From contig JAKFVT010000034.1 of the NCBI GenBank assembly GCA_021732005.1, positions 62,001 through 126,000 of the forward strand: a stretch of 64,000 bases of DNA, written 5' to 3'. Below, one piece after another: positions 57,714 through 64,000 of the stretch. Made by a program: the position numbers and the translations under genes. The stretch comes from Mycobacterium sp. GTDB lineage: Bacteria; Actinomycetota; Actinomycetes; Mycobacteriales; Mycobacteriaceae. Under the pieces are notes generated by a model. The model saw only the letters and a program-made list of their open reading frames with translations. It was not told where the DNA came from and did no database searches. Each line of letters starts with the position of its first letter. Positions within the stretch are counted from its first letter, which is position 1.

Positions 57714-58468
57714 CTGGCGCGCGCCGGCTGGGTGGCCAGGAACGCCGCGATGCCCGAAACGACGGCGGCGGCGTACTTCTGGCGGCCCTCCGGGCTTTCC
57801 ATCAGTGCCGAGTCGGCGGGGTTCTTCATATTGCCGAGCTCGACCAGCACCGACGGGTACTCGGCGAGGTTGAGCCCGGCGAGATCGGCACGGCCGTAGA
57901 GACCGTCGGAGCCGATGTAGTTGGCGGCCGGAATGCCCGCGGCGAGGATCTGGTCGCGCATAGCGCGGGCGAGTTGCACCGACGGGCCGGCCTGGGCCTG
58001 ATTCAACGGCGGGCTGGAGTAGTTGACGTGGAAGCCGCGCCCGGTGGCCGGGCCGCCGTCGGCGTGGATCGACACGATCGCGTTCGGCTTGAGTGCGTTG
58101 GCCATGGCGGCGCGTTCGTCGACGCAGGCGGCCACCTGGTTGTCATTGCCACGGGACATCGCGGTCCGCACGCCGAGCTGGGTCAGCATCTGGCGGATCA
58201 GCAGGACAGTGTCCCAGTTGAAGGTGTGCTCGGGGAACCCGTCCTCGGTGGTGGTTCCCGACGTCTGGCAGTCCTTGGTCCCGCCCCGGCCGGTCGGCAC
58301 CTGCTTGGTCAGCGATGCGTCGTTGGCCCCGTTGTGGCCGGGGTCGAGGAACACGATCATCCCGGCGATGCTGGTCGGCGCGGCATGGACAAGCGGACTG
58401 GTCACCGTCGACACAACCAGCATGACGCTGGTGCATGCTGCGGCCACGACACGAGCGCGGGCGGACAT
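57710..58468 (-). CDS. ami1: N-acetylmuramoyl-L-alanine amidase
   Basis: 252 aa from ATG at 58468; a GTG at 58483 would add five residues. Signal peptide to about residue 30 (LVHAAP). Amidase_3 zinc fold: ligands in FLDPGHNG, TEDGFPEHTF and VSIHADGG, catalytic Glu in VLVELGNMKN. Cysteines in KDCQTSG and AACVDER likely form the known disulfide. Cleaves the peptide stem from peptidoglycan during cell separation. Orthologue of Rv3717, in the same place beside recR. Confidence 0.92.
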   Translation of the reverse strand: MSARARVVAAACTSVMLVVSTVTSPLVHAAPTSIAGMIVFLDPGHNGANDASLTKQVPTGRGGTKDCQTSGTTTEDGFPEHTFNWDTVLLIRQMLTQLGVRTAMSRGNDNQVAACVDERAAMANALKPNAIVSIHADGGPATGRGFHVNYSSPPLNQAQAGPSVQLARAMRDQILAAGIPAANYIGSDGLYGRADLAGLNLAEYPSVLVELGNMKNPADSALMESPEGRQKYAAAVVSGIAAFLATQPARAS

Positions 58469-58572
58469 AAGCACGCGCGTCACCGTAACTCTTCGCCGTC
58501 TAGTCTTGAAGTCGCTGACTGCCCGAATTCGCAGGCGAAACCAAGTCGAGACCGAGACGCAAGGAGACTGTC

Positions 58573-58953
58573 ATGCAACCCGGTGAGATTCCGAACCTCG
58601 AAGGATTTCGCGAGCAGGCGGAGCAGATGCGCGACCAGGTCATGCCCGGTCTGCAGGCCGCGCTGGCGCAGGCCCAGGAGATGCAGCAGAAGCTGATGGA
58701 GGCGCAGGCCGCGCTGGCCGCAGCCGAGGTGCACGGCCAGGCCGGCGGCGGTCTGGTGCAGGTGACGATGAAGGGCAGCGGCGAGGTCGTCGGGATCCGG
58801 ATCGACCCGAAGGTCGTCAACCCCGATGATGTCGAGACGCTGCAGGACCTGATCGTCGGCGCGCTCGCCGACTCGGCCCGTCAGTTCACGATCCTGGCGC
58901 AGACCCACCTCGGCCCGCTGGCCGGGCAGGCCCCAGGCATTCCGGGGGCCTGA
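58573..58953 (+). CDS. YbaB/EbfC nucleoid-associated protein
   Basis: 126 aa. Coiled N-terminal helix ([20 protein letters not shown]) and the beta core [20 protein letters not shown] followed by the second helix; standard YbaB/EbfC dimer. Binds DNA without strong sequence preference. RBS AAGGAG. recR starts four bases after its stop, a near-universal pairing. Matches Rv3716c. Confidence 0.93.
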   Translation: MQPGEIPNLEGFREQAEQMRDQVMPGLQAALAQAQEMQQKLMEAQAALAAAEVHGQAGGGLVQVTMKGSGEVVGIRIDPKVVNPDDVETLQDLIVGALADSARQFTILAQTHLGPLAGQAPGIPGA

Positions 58954-58957
58954 CGCG

Positions 58958-59569
58958 TTGTTCGAAGGACCCGTCCAGGATTTGATCGACGAACTCGGCA
59001 AGCTGCCGGGTGTCGGTCCCAAGAGTGCCCAGCGGATCGCATTCCACCTGTTGTCGGTGGAGCCGCCGGACATCGACCGGTTGACCGCCGCGCTGGGCAG
59101 GGTCCGCGACGGGGTGAAGTTCTGCGAGGTGTGCGGGAACGTCTCCGATGCCGATCGGTGCCGCATCTGCAGTGACGCGCGTCGCGACGGGGCGCTGGTG
59201 TGTGTGGTCGAGGAACCCAAGGATGTGCAGGCCGTGGAGCGCACCCGCGAGTTCCGCGGGCGCTACCACGTGCTGGGCGGAGCGCTCGACCCGCTGTCCG
59301 GCATCGGTCCTGATCAACTTCGAATTCGCCAGCTGCTCAACAGGATTGGCGAGCGGATCGACGGGGTGGACATCACCGAGGTGATCATCGCGACCGACCC
59401 GAACACCGAAGGTGAGGCGACAGCCACCTATTTGGTGCGGATTCTGCGCGACATCCCCGGGTTGACGGTGTCGCGGATCGCATCGGGGTTGCCGATGGGC
59501 GGCGATCTGGAGTTCGCCGACGAGCTGACGCTGGGCCGCGCTCTGTCCGGCCGCCGCCAGATGGTTTAG
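58958..59569 (+). CDS. recR: Recombination protein RecR
   Basis: 203 aa from TTG at 58958, giving [20 protein letters not shown], the standard RecR N-terminus, so the rare start is accepted. Helix-hairpin-helix at 10-30, zinc finger C56/C59/C68/C71, then Toprim domain ([16 protein letters not shown]). Works with RecO/RecF in gap repair. Confidence 0.94.
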   Translation: MFEGPVQDLIDELGKLPGVGPKSAQRIAFHLLSVEPPDIDRLTAALGRVRDGVKFCEVCGNVSDADRCRICSDARRDGALVCVVEEPKDVQAVERTREFRGRYHVLGGALDPLSGIGPDQLRIRQLLNRIGERIDGVDITEVIIATDPNTEGEATATYLVRILRDIPGLTVSRIASGLPMGGDLEFADELTLGRALSGRRQMV

Positions 59570-59587
59570 CTTCCGTAGGATCGCTAC

Positions 59588-60361
59588 ATGTCGAGGCCCA
59601 ACGACTTTGTCCAACTGAACTGCGGGGCCTGCGTCGACGGTGCCGGTTTGGGATTCGAGATCTCCATGGCGTTCCAGCCGATCTTCGACAGCGACGCCAA
59701 ACAGGTCCACTCGCAAGAGGCGCTGGTTCGCGGTGTGCGCAACGAGCCGGCGTCAGCGGTCTTCGCCCAAGTCGGCGACCACAACCTGTACCGGTTCGAT
59801 CAGGTGTGCCGTGTCACGGCGATCAGATTGGCGGCCCAGTTGGGGATTTCGACGTCGCTGAACGTCAATTTCATGCCGAACGCCGTCTACCGCCCGGAAC
59901 TCTGCATACGGACGACGCTGGAAGCTGCTGAGACGTACGACTTTCCTGCCGACCGCATCGTTTTCGAGTTCACTGAAGCAGAGAAGATCCCCGACTTCGG
60001 GCATCTGCAGGCGATCGTGGCCGACTACCGGCAGCGCGGATTCACCGTCGCCATCGATGATTTCGGGGCCGGGCATGCCGGACTGAACCTGTTGGCGGAT
60101 CTGCAGCCGGATCTGGTCAAGATCGATATGGGTCTGGTCCGCGACATCGATCAGGACAAGGCACGTCGGGCCATCTGCAAGGGCATCGTCCAGATGAGCG
60201 ACGATCTGGGCATCGGGCTCATCGCCGAGGGGATCGAACGCCGCGAAGAGATGGAGTGCCTGCAAGACCTGGGCGTGCACCTGTTCCAGGGCTACTACAT
60301 CGCCAGGCCGGCGTTCGAGAGCATCGCCGACATCAATCCCGAAGTGTGCGCAGCCGCCTGA
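59588..60361 (+). CDS. EAL-domain cyclic-di-GMP phosphodiesterase-like protein
   Basis: 257 aa single EAL domain. Catalytic set looks complete: E44 of EAL, N94, E127, D157/D158 (IDDFGAG), K178, E214 and Q234, so hydrolysis of c-di-GMP is plausible. A short N-terminal stretch with two Cys (NCGACVDGAG) precedes the domain; no sensor or membrane part. 18 bp after recR but a different theme; a hairpin repeat (60371-60433) follows its stop. Confidence 0.88.
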   Translation: MSRPNDFVQLNCGACVDGAGLGFEISMAFQPIFDSDAKQVHSQEALVRGVRNEPASAVFAQVGDHNLYRFDQVCRVTAIRLAAQLGISTSLNVNFMPNAVYRPELCIRTTLEAAETYDFPADRIVFEFTEAEKIPDFGHLQAIVADYRQRGFTVAIDDFGAGHAGLNLLADLQPDLVKIDMGLVRDIDQDKARRAICKGIVQMSDDLGIGLIAEGIERREEMECLQDLGVHLFQGYYIARPAFESIADINPEVCAAA

Positions 60362-60370
60362 TCGCCCAAT

Positions 60371-60433
60371 GCCCGCGAGATTGAACTGACGCAGAGGTCT
60401 ACTCGCACGTTGTCTGCGTGAGTTCAATCTCGG
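60371..60433. repeat. 63-bp hairpin repeat, copy 1
   Basis: Arms CGAGATTGAACTGACGCAGA (60376-60395) and TCTGCGTGAGTTCAATCTCG (60413-60432) pair at 19 of 20 positions around a 17-nt loop. A 62/63-identical copy in the same orientation is at 61305-61367. Copy 1 ends 33 bp before the DUF559-type gene. Confidence 0.93.
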
Positions 60434-60466
60434 GGACCTGTCGGTGGCTACGACCATGCTGACGCG

Positions 60467-61318
60467 ATGGGTGAGGTGTTCATCGGCAGCGAAGCCCTGG
60501 CAAGCGGCGCCCTGACCAGGCACGGACTGCAGCGGTTCCATGACCGGCTGTTGCCCGATGTCTACCGTGCTCGGGGGCAGGCGCAGTCGTTGCGTGATCG
60601 CACGGTCGCCGCGTGGCTGTGGTCGCGTAGGCGTGCGGTCATCGCCGGTGCGGCAGCTGCCGCACTCCACGGTGCGCAATGGGTGAGCGACGACGAGCCC
60701 ATCGAACTGTTCTGGAACAACGGACGTCCGCCGAGCGGGCTCATCGTCCGCAACGAAACCCTCGGGGACGACGAGGTCACCCGTATCGCAGGGCTTCCGG
60801 TCACCACCCTCACCCGCACCGCATTCGATCTGGGCCGGTACTTGCCGCGCCACAAAGCAATTGCGCGGTTGGACGCGCTGTCACGCGCAATCTGCTTCTC
60901 GAACGATGAGGTCTTGCTCCTGGCCAAGCGGTATCCGAGAGCCCGAGGCGTGCGCAGGCTCAGCGAGGCTTTGCCGCTAGTAGACCGCGGTGCGGCGTCG
61001 CCGAAGGAAACCTGGTTGCGACTCCTGCTGATCGACGCCGGCTTTCCGGTGCCGTCGACTCAGATTCCCGTCCAGAACAATTGGGGTCTAATCGCGATGC
61101 TCGACATGGGCTGGGAGGACTACCTGGTGGCAGCCGAGTACGACGGCGATCTACATCGCAGTGACCGTGGACGGTATGTCTGGGATCAGAAGCGGTCGCG
61201 TCTCATCGCGGGAATGGGGTGGGATGTGGTGCGCGTAATCAACGAGGACAGCCCGGCCGACGTGATCACGCGCGTCCGCGATGCGTTGACGGCCCGAGGC
61301 TGGCGCCCGCGAGATTGA
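60467..61318 (+). CDS. AbiEi-like / DUF559 (Vsr-like nuclease fold) protein
   Basis: 283 aa. The N-terminal half (GALTRHGLQRFHDRLLPDVY, VIAGAAAAALHGAQW, GLPVTTLTRTAFDLGRYLPR) resembles the AbiEi winged-helix antitoxin-like region. The C-terminal 100 residues look like DUF559: ASPKETWLRLLLIDAGFPVP, LDMGWEDYLVAAEYDG and H..D...WDQKR, giving an E...D...E-x-D-G-H series as in Vsr/PD-(D/E)xK nucleases. The last four codons and stop (CCG CGA GAT TGA) lie inside hairpin copy 2. No cognate AbiEii-type toxin gene is adjacent. Nuclease activity is inferred from motifs only. Confidence 0.82.
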   Translation: MGEVFIGSEALASGALTRHGLQRFHDRLLPDVYRARGQAQSLRDRTVAAWLWSRRRAVIAGAAAAALHGAQWVSDDEPIELFWNNGRPPSGLIVRNETLGDDEVTRIAGLPVTTLTRTAFDLGRYLPRHKAIARLDALSRAICFSNDEVLLLAKRYPRARGVRRLSEALPLVDRGAASPKETWLRLLLIDAGFPVPSTQIPVQNNWGLIAMLDMGWEDYLVAAEYDGDLHRSDRGRYVWDQKRSRLIAGMGWDVVRVINEDSPADVITRVRDALTARGWRPRD

Positions 61319-61367
61319 ACTGACGCTGAGGTCTACTCGCACGTTGTCTGCGTGAGTTCAATCTCGG
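61305..61367. repeat. 63-bp hairpin repeat, copy 2
   Basis: Same sequence and orientation as 60371-60433 except A to T at 61327 in the left arm, leaving 18 of 20 pairs. Its first 14 bases are the end of the DUF559-type coding sequence; it ends eight bases before the gatD stop. Confidence 0.93.
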
Positions 61368-61375
61368 CGCATGCA

Positions 61376-62086
61376 CTACATCCGGCGGGGGGCGGCCAGC
61401 CGCTCGCGGCGCAGCTGCTCGACCTCGGGCAGCTCGAGGGGCTCCAGCGGTCCGACCACGCGCGACAGCAGCAGGTCGGCCAACTCGGGATTGCGAGCCA
61501 GGCACGGCCCGTGCAGATAGGTCGCGACGACGCTACCCTGCACGGCGCCGTCGTATCCGTCGCCATGGCGGTTTCCCGCGCCCTTGACGACCGTCGCCAG
61601 CGGCCGGGAATCAGGCCCCAAAACCGTTCCACCGCGGTGGTTTTCGAAACCCGTCAGCGGCTGGGTCAGCCCGTCGACCAGCGGCGTGGACACCACCTCG
61701 CCGATCGTGCGCTTCTCTTGCGGCGAGGTCGTCACATCGAGCAGGCCAACCCCCTCGACCCGCTCACCGGCCGATGTCTCATACCAATGACCGAGCACCT
61801 GGATCGCCGCGCAGATTGCGAGCACGGGCGCGCCGCGGCCGGCGGCCCGCTGCAAACCCCGATGCGTCAGAAGGTGTTTGGTGGCCAGTCGCTGCGCGTA
61901 GTCCTCGGCGCCGCCGAGGGTGTAGAGGTCCAGCGAGTCAGGCACCGGGTCGGCAAGCGTGATCTCGACGATCTCGGCTGGAATTCCCCGCAGCTGCAAC
62001 CGTTTACGCAGCACCACGGCATTACCGCCGTCGCCGTACGTGCCCATCACGTCGGGCAGCACCAGCCCGATCCGCACCCCGCTCAT
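61376..62086 (-). CDS. gatD: Lipid II isoglutaminyl synthase, glutaminase subunit
   Basis: 236 aa from ATG at 62086, overlapping the murT stop (ATGA). CobQ-type class I glutamine amidotransferase: catalytic C92 (LAICAAIQVLGH) and His in YLHGPCL. Releases ammonia from glutamine for MurT, which amidates D-Glu of the lipid II stem. Matches Rv3713 (cobQ2). Confidence 0.92.
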   Translation of the reverse strand: MSGVRIGLVLPDVMGTYGDGGNAVVLRKRLQLRGIPAEIVEITLADPVPDSLDLYTLGGAEDYAQRLATKHLLTHRGLQRAAGRGAPVLAICAAIQVLGHWYETSAGERVEGVGLLDVTTSPQEKRTIGEVVSTPLVDGLTQPLTGFENHRGGTVLGPDSRPLATVVKGAGNRHGDGYDGAVQGSVVATYLHGPCLARNPELADLLLSRVVGPLEPLELPEVEQLRRERLAAPRRM

Positions 62087-63354
62087 CGCATCCGCCCCAA
62101 CGTGCGGGTCAGCTGCAGGAACGCCGTGTAGTTCGCGACCACCTCGACGTGCCCCTTCGGGCACGAGACGATTGCATCAATCGTGTTGTGCACCAACGTA
62201 TGACTGACACCTGCGTACCCGAGTCGCACCGCCAGGTCCGTTCCCCGCTCACCGGCGGCGACCACGGGCACGTCCTCGAAGTGCTCGAAGTTGACGTCCC
62301 ACAACCAGGACAGGTCTTCCCCGTCGGGCACTTGACCGTTGACCGCGATGACCACCCCGTCGGCGCTTCGGTCGACCATCGACAGCGCCTCCTGCCACCC
62401 GGCCGGATTCTTGGCCAGCAGGATGCGCGCGGTGTGCTCACCGATCGGCACGGTCTGGTAGCGGCCGGCGACCTCGTCCACCCGGGAGACGGCGGCCACC
62501 GCCGCTACTGGGTCCGCACCCAGCGCCACCGCCGCCGCTACCGCCTGGGTGGCGTTGCCGCGGTTGACCGTGCCCGGCAGCGAGAGCCGCATCGGTACCT
62601 CCAGCCCGTCCGGACCGTACAGCTTGGCGTCGTCGTACCACCACTGCGGAGTCGGCCGTTTGAAGGCCGGAGGGCCTCCGGGCCCGACATCGGGATCCGT
62701 GCCGGTGGAGTACCAGTCCACCCCGTCGCGGACGATCACCTCGCCGCTGCGCGGGCAGCTGACCGAGTCGTTGGCCCAGCCGCCGCCCGCGGCCACCCAC
62801 ACCACCCGGGGACAGTCGTAGGCCGCGGAGGTCATCAGGACGTCGTCGCAATTGGCGACGACGATCGCATCTGGGTGGCGGGCCAGCCCGGCCCGCAGCG
62901 TCCGTTCGATGTGGTTGATCTCACCCACCCGGTCCAGCTGATCGCGGGACAGATTCAGCAGCACGATCACCGCCGGGTGCACCGCGTCAGCGACATGCGG
63001 CACGTGCATCTCGTCGACTTCGAGGGCCGCCAGCGCCGCATCCCGCGTGCCGGCCAACGCGGCCACCAGTCCGGCGTCCATGTTGGCGCCCTCGGCGTTG
63101 GTGGCCACCTGCCCCAGCGTCGCCAACGCGGCCGCGGTCATCCGGGTGGTGGTGGATTTGCCATTTGTGCCGGTCACGACGACGGTGCGTCGGCCGGTCC
63201 CGAGTTGGCGCAGGATGGTGCGGTCCAACGTCATCGCGACGAGGCCGCCGATCATGGCGCCGGCACCGCGTCCGGCCGCCCGGGAAGCCCAGCGCGCGGC
63301 GGATCCGGCGGCCAGCGCGGCGCGCCCCCGCAGTGTCATGGTCGGCCTGGGCAT
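62083..63354 (-). CDS. murT: Lipid II isoglutaminyl synthase, Mur-ligase subunit
   Basis: 423 aa. Mur-ligase central domain with P-loop TGTNGKSTTT (61-70), then NLSRDQLDRVGEI and the C-terminal DUF1727 domain (NPAGWQEALSM). Amidates the alpha-carboxyl of D-Glu in lipid II with GatD. Firmicute MurT carries a Cys4 zinc ribbon in the middle domain; here that region reads WANDSVSCPRSGEVIVRDG with only one CP.. half, so the ribbon looks degenerate. Divergent from the exonuclease gene 89 bp away. Confidence 0.92.
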   Translation of the reverse strand: MPRPTMTLRGRAALAAGSAARWASRAAGRGAGAMIGGLVAMTLDRTILRQLGTGRRTVVVTGTNGKSTTTRMTAAALATLGQVATNAEGANMDAGLVAALAGTRDAALAALEVDEMHVPHVADAVHPAVIVLLNLSRDQLDRVGEINHIERTLRAGLARHPDAIVVANCDDVLMTSAAYDCPRVVWVAAGGGWANDSVSCPRSGEVIVRDGVDWYSTGTDPDVGPGGPPAFKRPTPQWWYDDAKLYGPDGLEVPMRLSLPGTVNRGNATQAVAAAVALGADPVAAVAAVSRVDEVAGRYQTVPIGEHTARILLAKNPAGWQEALSMVDRSADGVVIAVNGQVPDGEDLSWLWDVNFEHFEDVPVVAAGERGTDLAVRLGYAGVSHTLVHNTIDAIVSCPKGHVEVVANYTAFLQLTRTLGRMR

Positions 63355-63443
63355 CGCAAGGCAGTTTATGCGTGAAATGACGGGCGGGCCGACACGGATT
63401 CGATGTCCCGGGGACTGTCGGACCTGCGTGCCATCCTGACTGT

Positions 63444-64000
63444 GTGAGCCACACCTGGGGTCGACCAGCCCGCGAGCCGGGGGACGGCTGGGTCGTGGTT
63501 GACGTCGAGACCTCCGGTTTTCGGCCCGGGCACGCCCGGGTCATCAGCCTCGCCGCGCTCGCGCTGGATCCCGAGGGTCGCGTCGAGCACTCCGTGGTCA
63601 GCCTGCTCAATCCCGGGGTCGATCCTGGCCCCACCCACATTCATGGCCTCACCGCCGAGATGCTGGAGGACCAGCCGACGTTCGCCGACATCGCCCCCGA
63701 CGTCATCGATCTCCTGCATGGCCGCACGCTGGTGGCTCACAACGTCGCGTTCGACTACGCGTTCCTGTCCAGCGAGGCTGAGCTCGCCGAGACCGCGCTG
63801 CCCGTGGATACCGTCATGTGCACCGTCGAGCTCGCTCGCCGGCTCGACCTCGGCCTGGACAACCTGCGGCTCGAGACGTTGGCACGGCACTGGGCGGTGC
63901 CGCAGACGCGCGCCCACGATGCCTTCGACGACGCCCTGGTGCTGTCTCGGGTGTTGAGCCCGGCGTTGCAGCGGGCCCGCGAGCGCGAGGTCTGGTTGCC
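63444..64000 (+). CDS. DnaQ-family 3'-5' exonuclease, C-terminus beyond the window
   Basis: 185 codons seen from GTG at 63444, open to the window edge. DEDDh exonuclease: Exo I VVDVETSGF (D and E), Exo II HNVAFDYAFL, Exo III HDAFDDA. Corresponds to Rv3711c, annotated as DNA polymerase III epsilon chain; in mycobacteria the main proofreading is done by the PHP domain of DnaE1, so an accessory repair role is likely. Full length and any C-terminal domain cannot be seen. Confidence 0.9.
   Translation, partial: MSHTWGRPAREPGDGWVVVDVETSGFRPGHARVISLAALALDPEGRVEHSVVSLLNPGVDPGPTHIHGLTAEMLEDQPTFADIAPDVIDLLHGRTLVAHNVAFDYAFLSSEAELAETALPVDTVMCTVELARRLDLGLDNLRLETLARHWAVPQTRAHDAFDDALVLSRVLSPALQRAREREVWL

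Noticed and set aside
60467..61318. A complete AbiE-type toxin-antitoxin pair
   Set aside because: Only the AbiEi-like N-terminal region is seen; no nucleotidyltransferase toxin (AbiEii) gene is adjacent, and the C-terminus is DUF559-like.

Overview
The window is chromosomal DNA of a mycobacterium, most likely a fast-growing environmental one (Mycolicibacterium type). The GC content is high, GTG starts are frequent, and genes are packed with ATGA/GTGA/TGATG overlaps. Gene content and order match the M. tuberculosis Rv3711c-Rv3761c neighbourhood: proXVWZ, tyrA, the tadA pair and a tRNA-Ser at 9.8-16.1 kb, then lucA, tRNA-Ser, ffs, an aspC-type aminotransferase, dnaX, tmsB/tmsA, ami1, ebfC, recR, gatD/murT and dnaQ at 49.6-64 kb. 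The stretch between these two conserved blocks is larger and carries accessory genes. No insertion sequence, prophage or CRISPR array was seen.

Layout. 0-9.4 kb: an exported protein cut by the window edge, then two divergent catabolic operons around a shared palindromic operator. The leftward operon encodes an APH-type kinase, an SDR, an acyl-CoA dehydrogenase, a TetR regulator and a quinone oxidoreductase. The rightward one encodes a CoA-transferase, a histidine phosphatase and a second APH-type kinase. The kinase + SDR + dehydrogenase set resembles the levulinate (lva) and ACAD10/11 logic for 4-hydroxyacyl-CoA breakdown. 9.3-16.1 kb: osmoprotectant ABC transporter, glycolipid-binding-like protein, prephenate dehydrogenase, tRNA deaminase, tRNA-Ser(CGA). 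16.2-31.6 kb: small secreted proteins, a WS/DGAT acyltransferase, a 19-kDa-type lipoprotein, haloalkane dehalogenase, tgt, a P450, an amine oxidase / exported protein / amidohydrolase run next to a glutamine-type ABC transporter, and gluQ.

31.6-40.5 kb: iron and metal/sulfur genes. irtAB has a 39-bp perfect palindrome over an IdeR-like box and lies beside bfrA. A CstR-like repressor and a DUF302 protein are divergent from a Cys-rich microprotein across a pair of matching operators. LigC and a primase-polymerase (Prim-PolC type) follow. 40.5-48.5 kb: three large exported proteins in a row (VCBS-like repeat protein, PE-less aspartic protease, S15-like hydrolase), a cutinase pseudogene and a His-rich secreted peptide. 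Several exported proteins here, and one at 24.6-26.6 kb, share the same kind of N-terminal module.

48.5-64 kb: housekeeping block with tRNA-Ser(GGA) and SRP RNA, tuberculostearate synthesis, cell-wall amidase and the MurT/GatD lipid II amidase. The most unusual local structure is at 60.4-61.4 kb: a gene with a DUF559 (Vsr-like nuclease) C-terminus bracketed by two 63-bp, 62/63-identical hairpin repeats in direct orientation, the second of which supplies the gene's last codons and stop. It looks like a small palindrome-bounded cassette.
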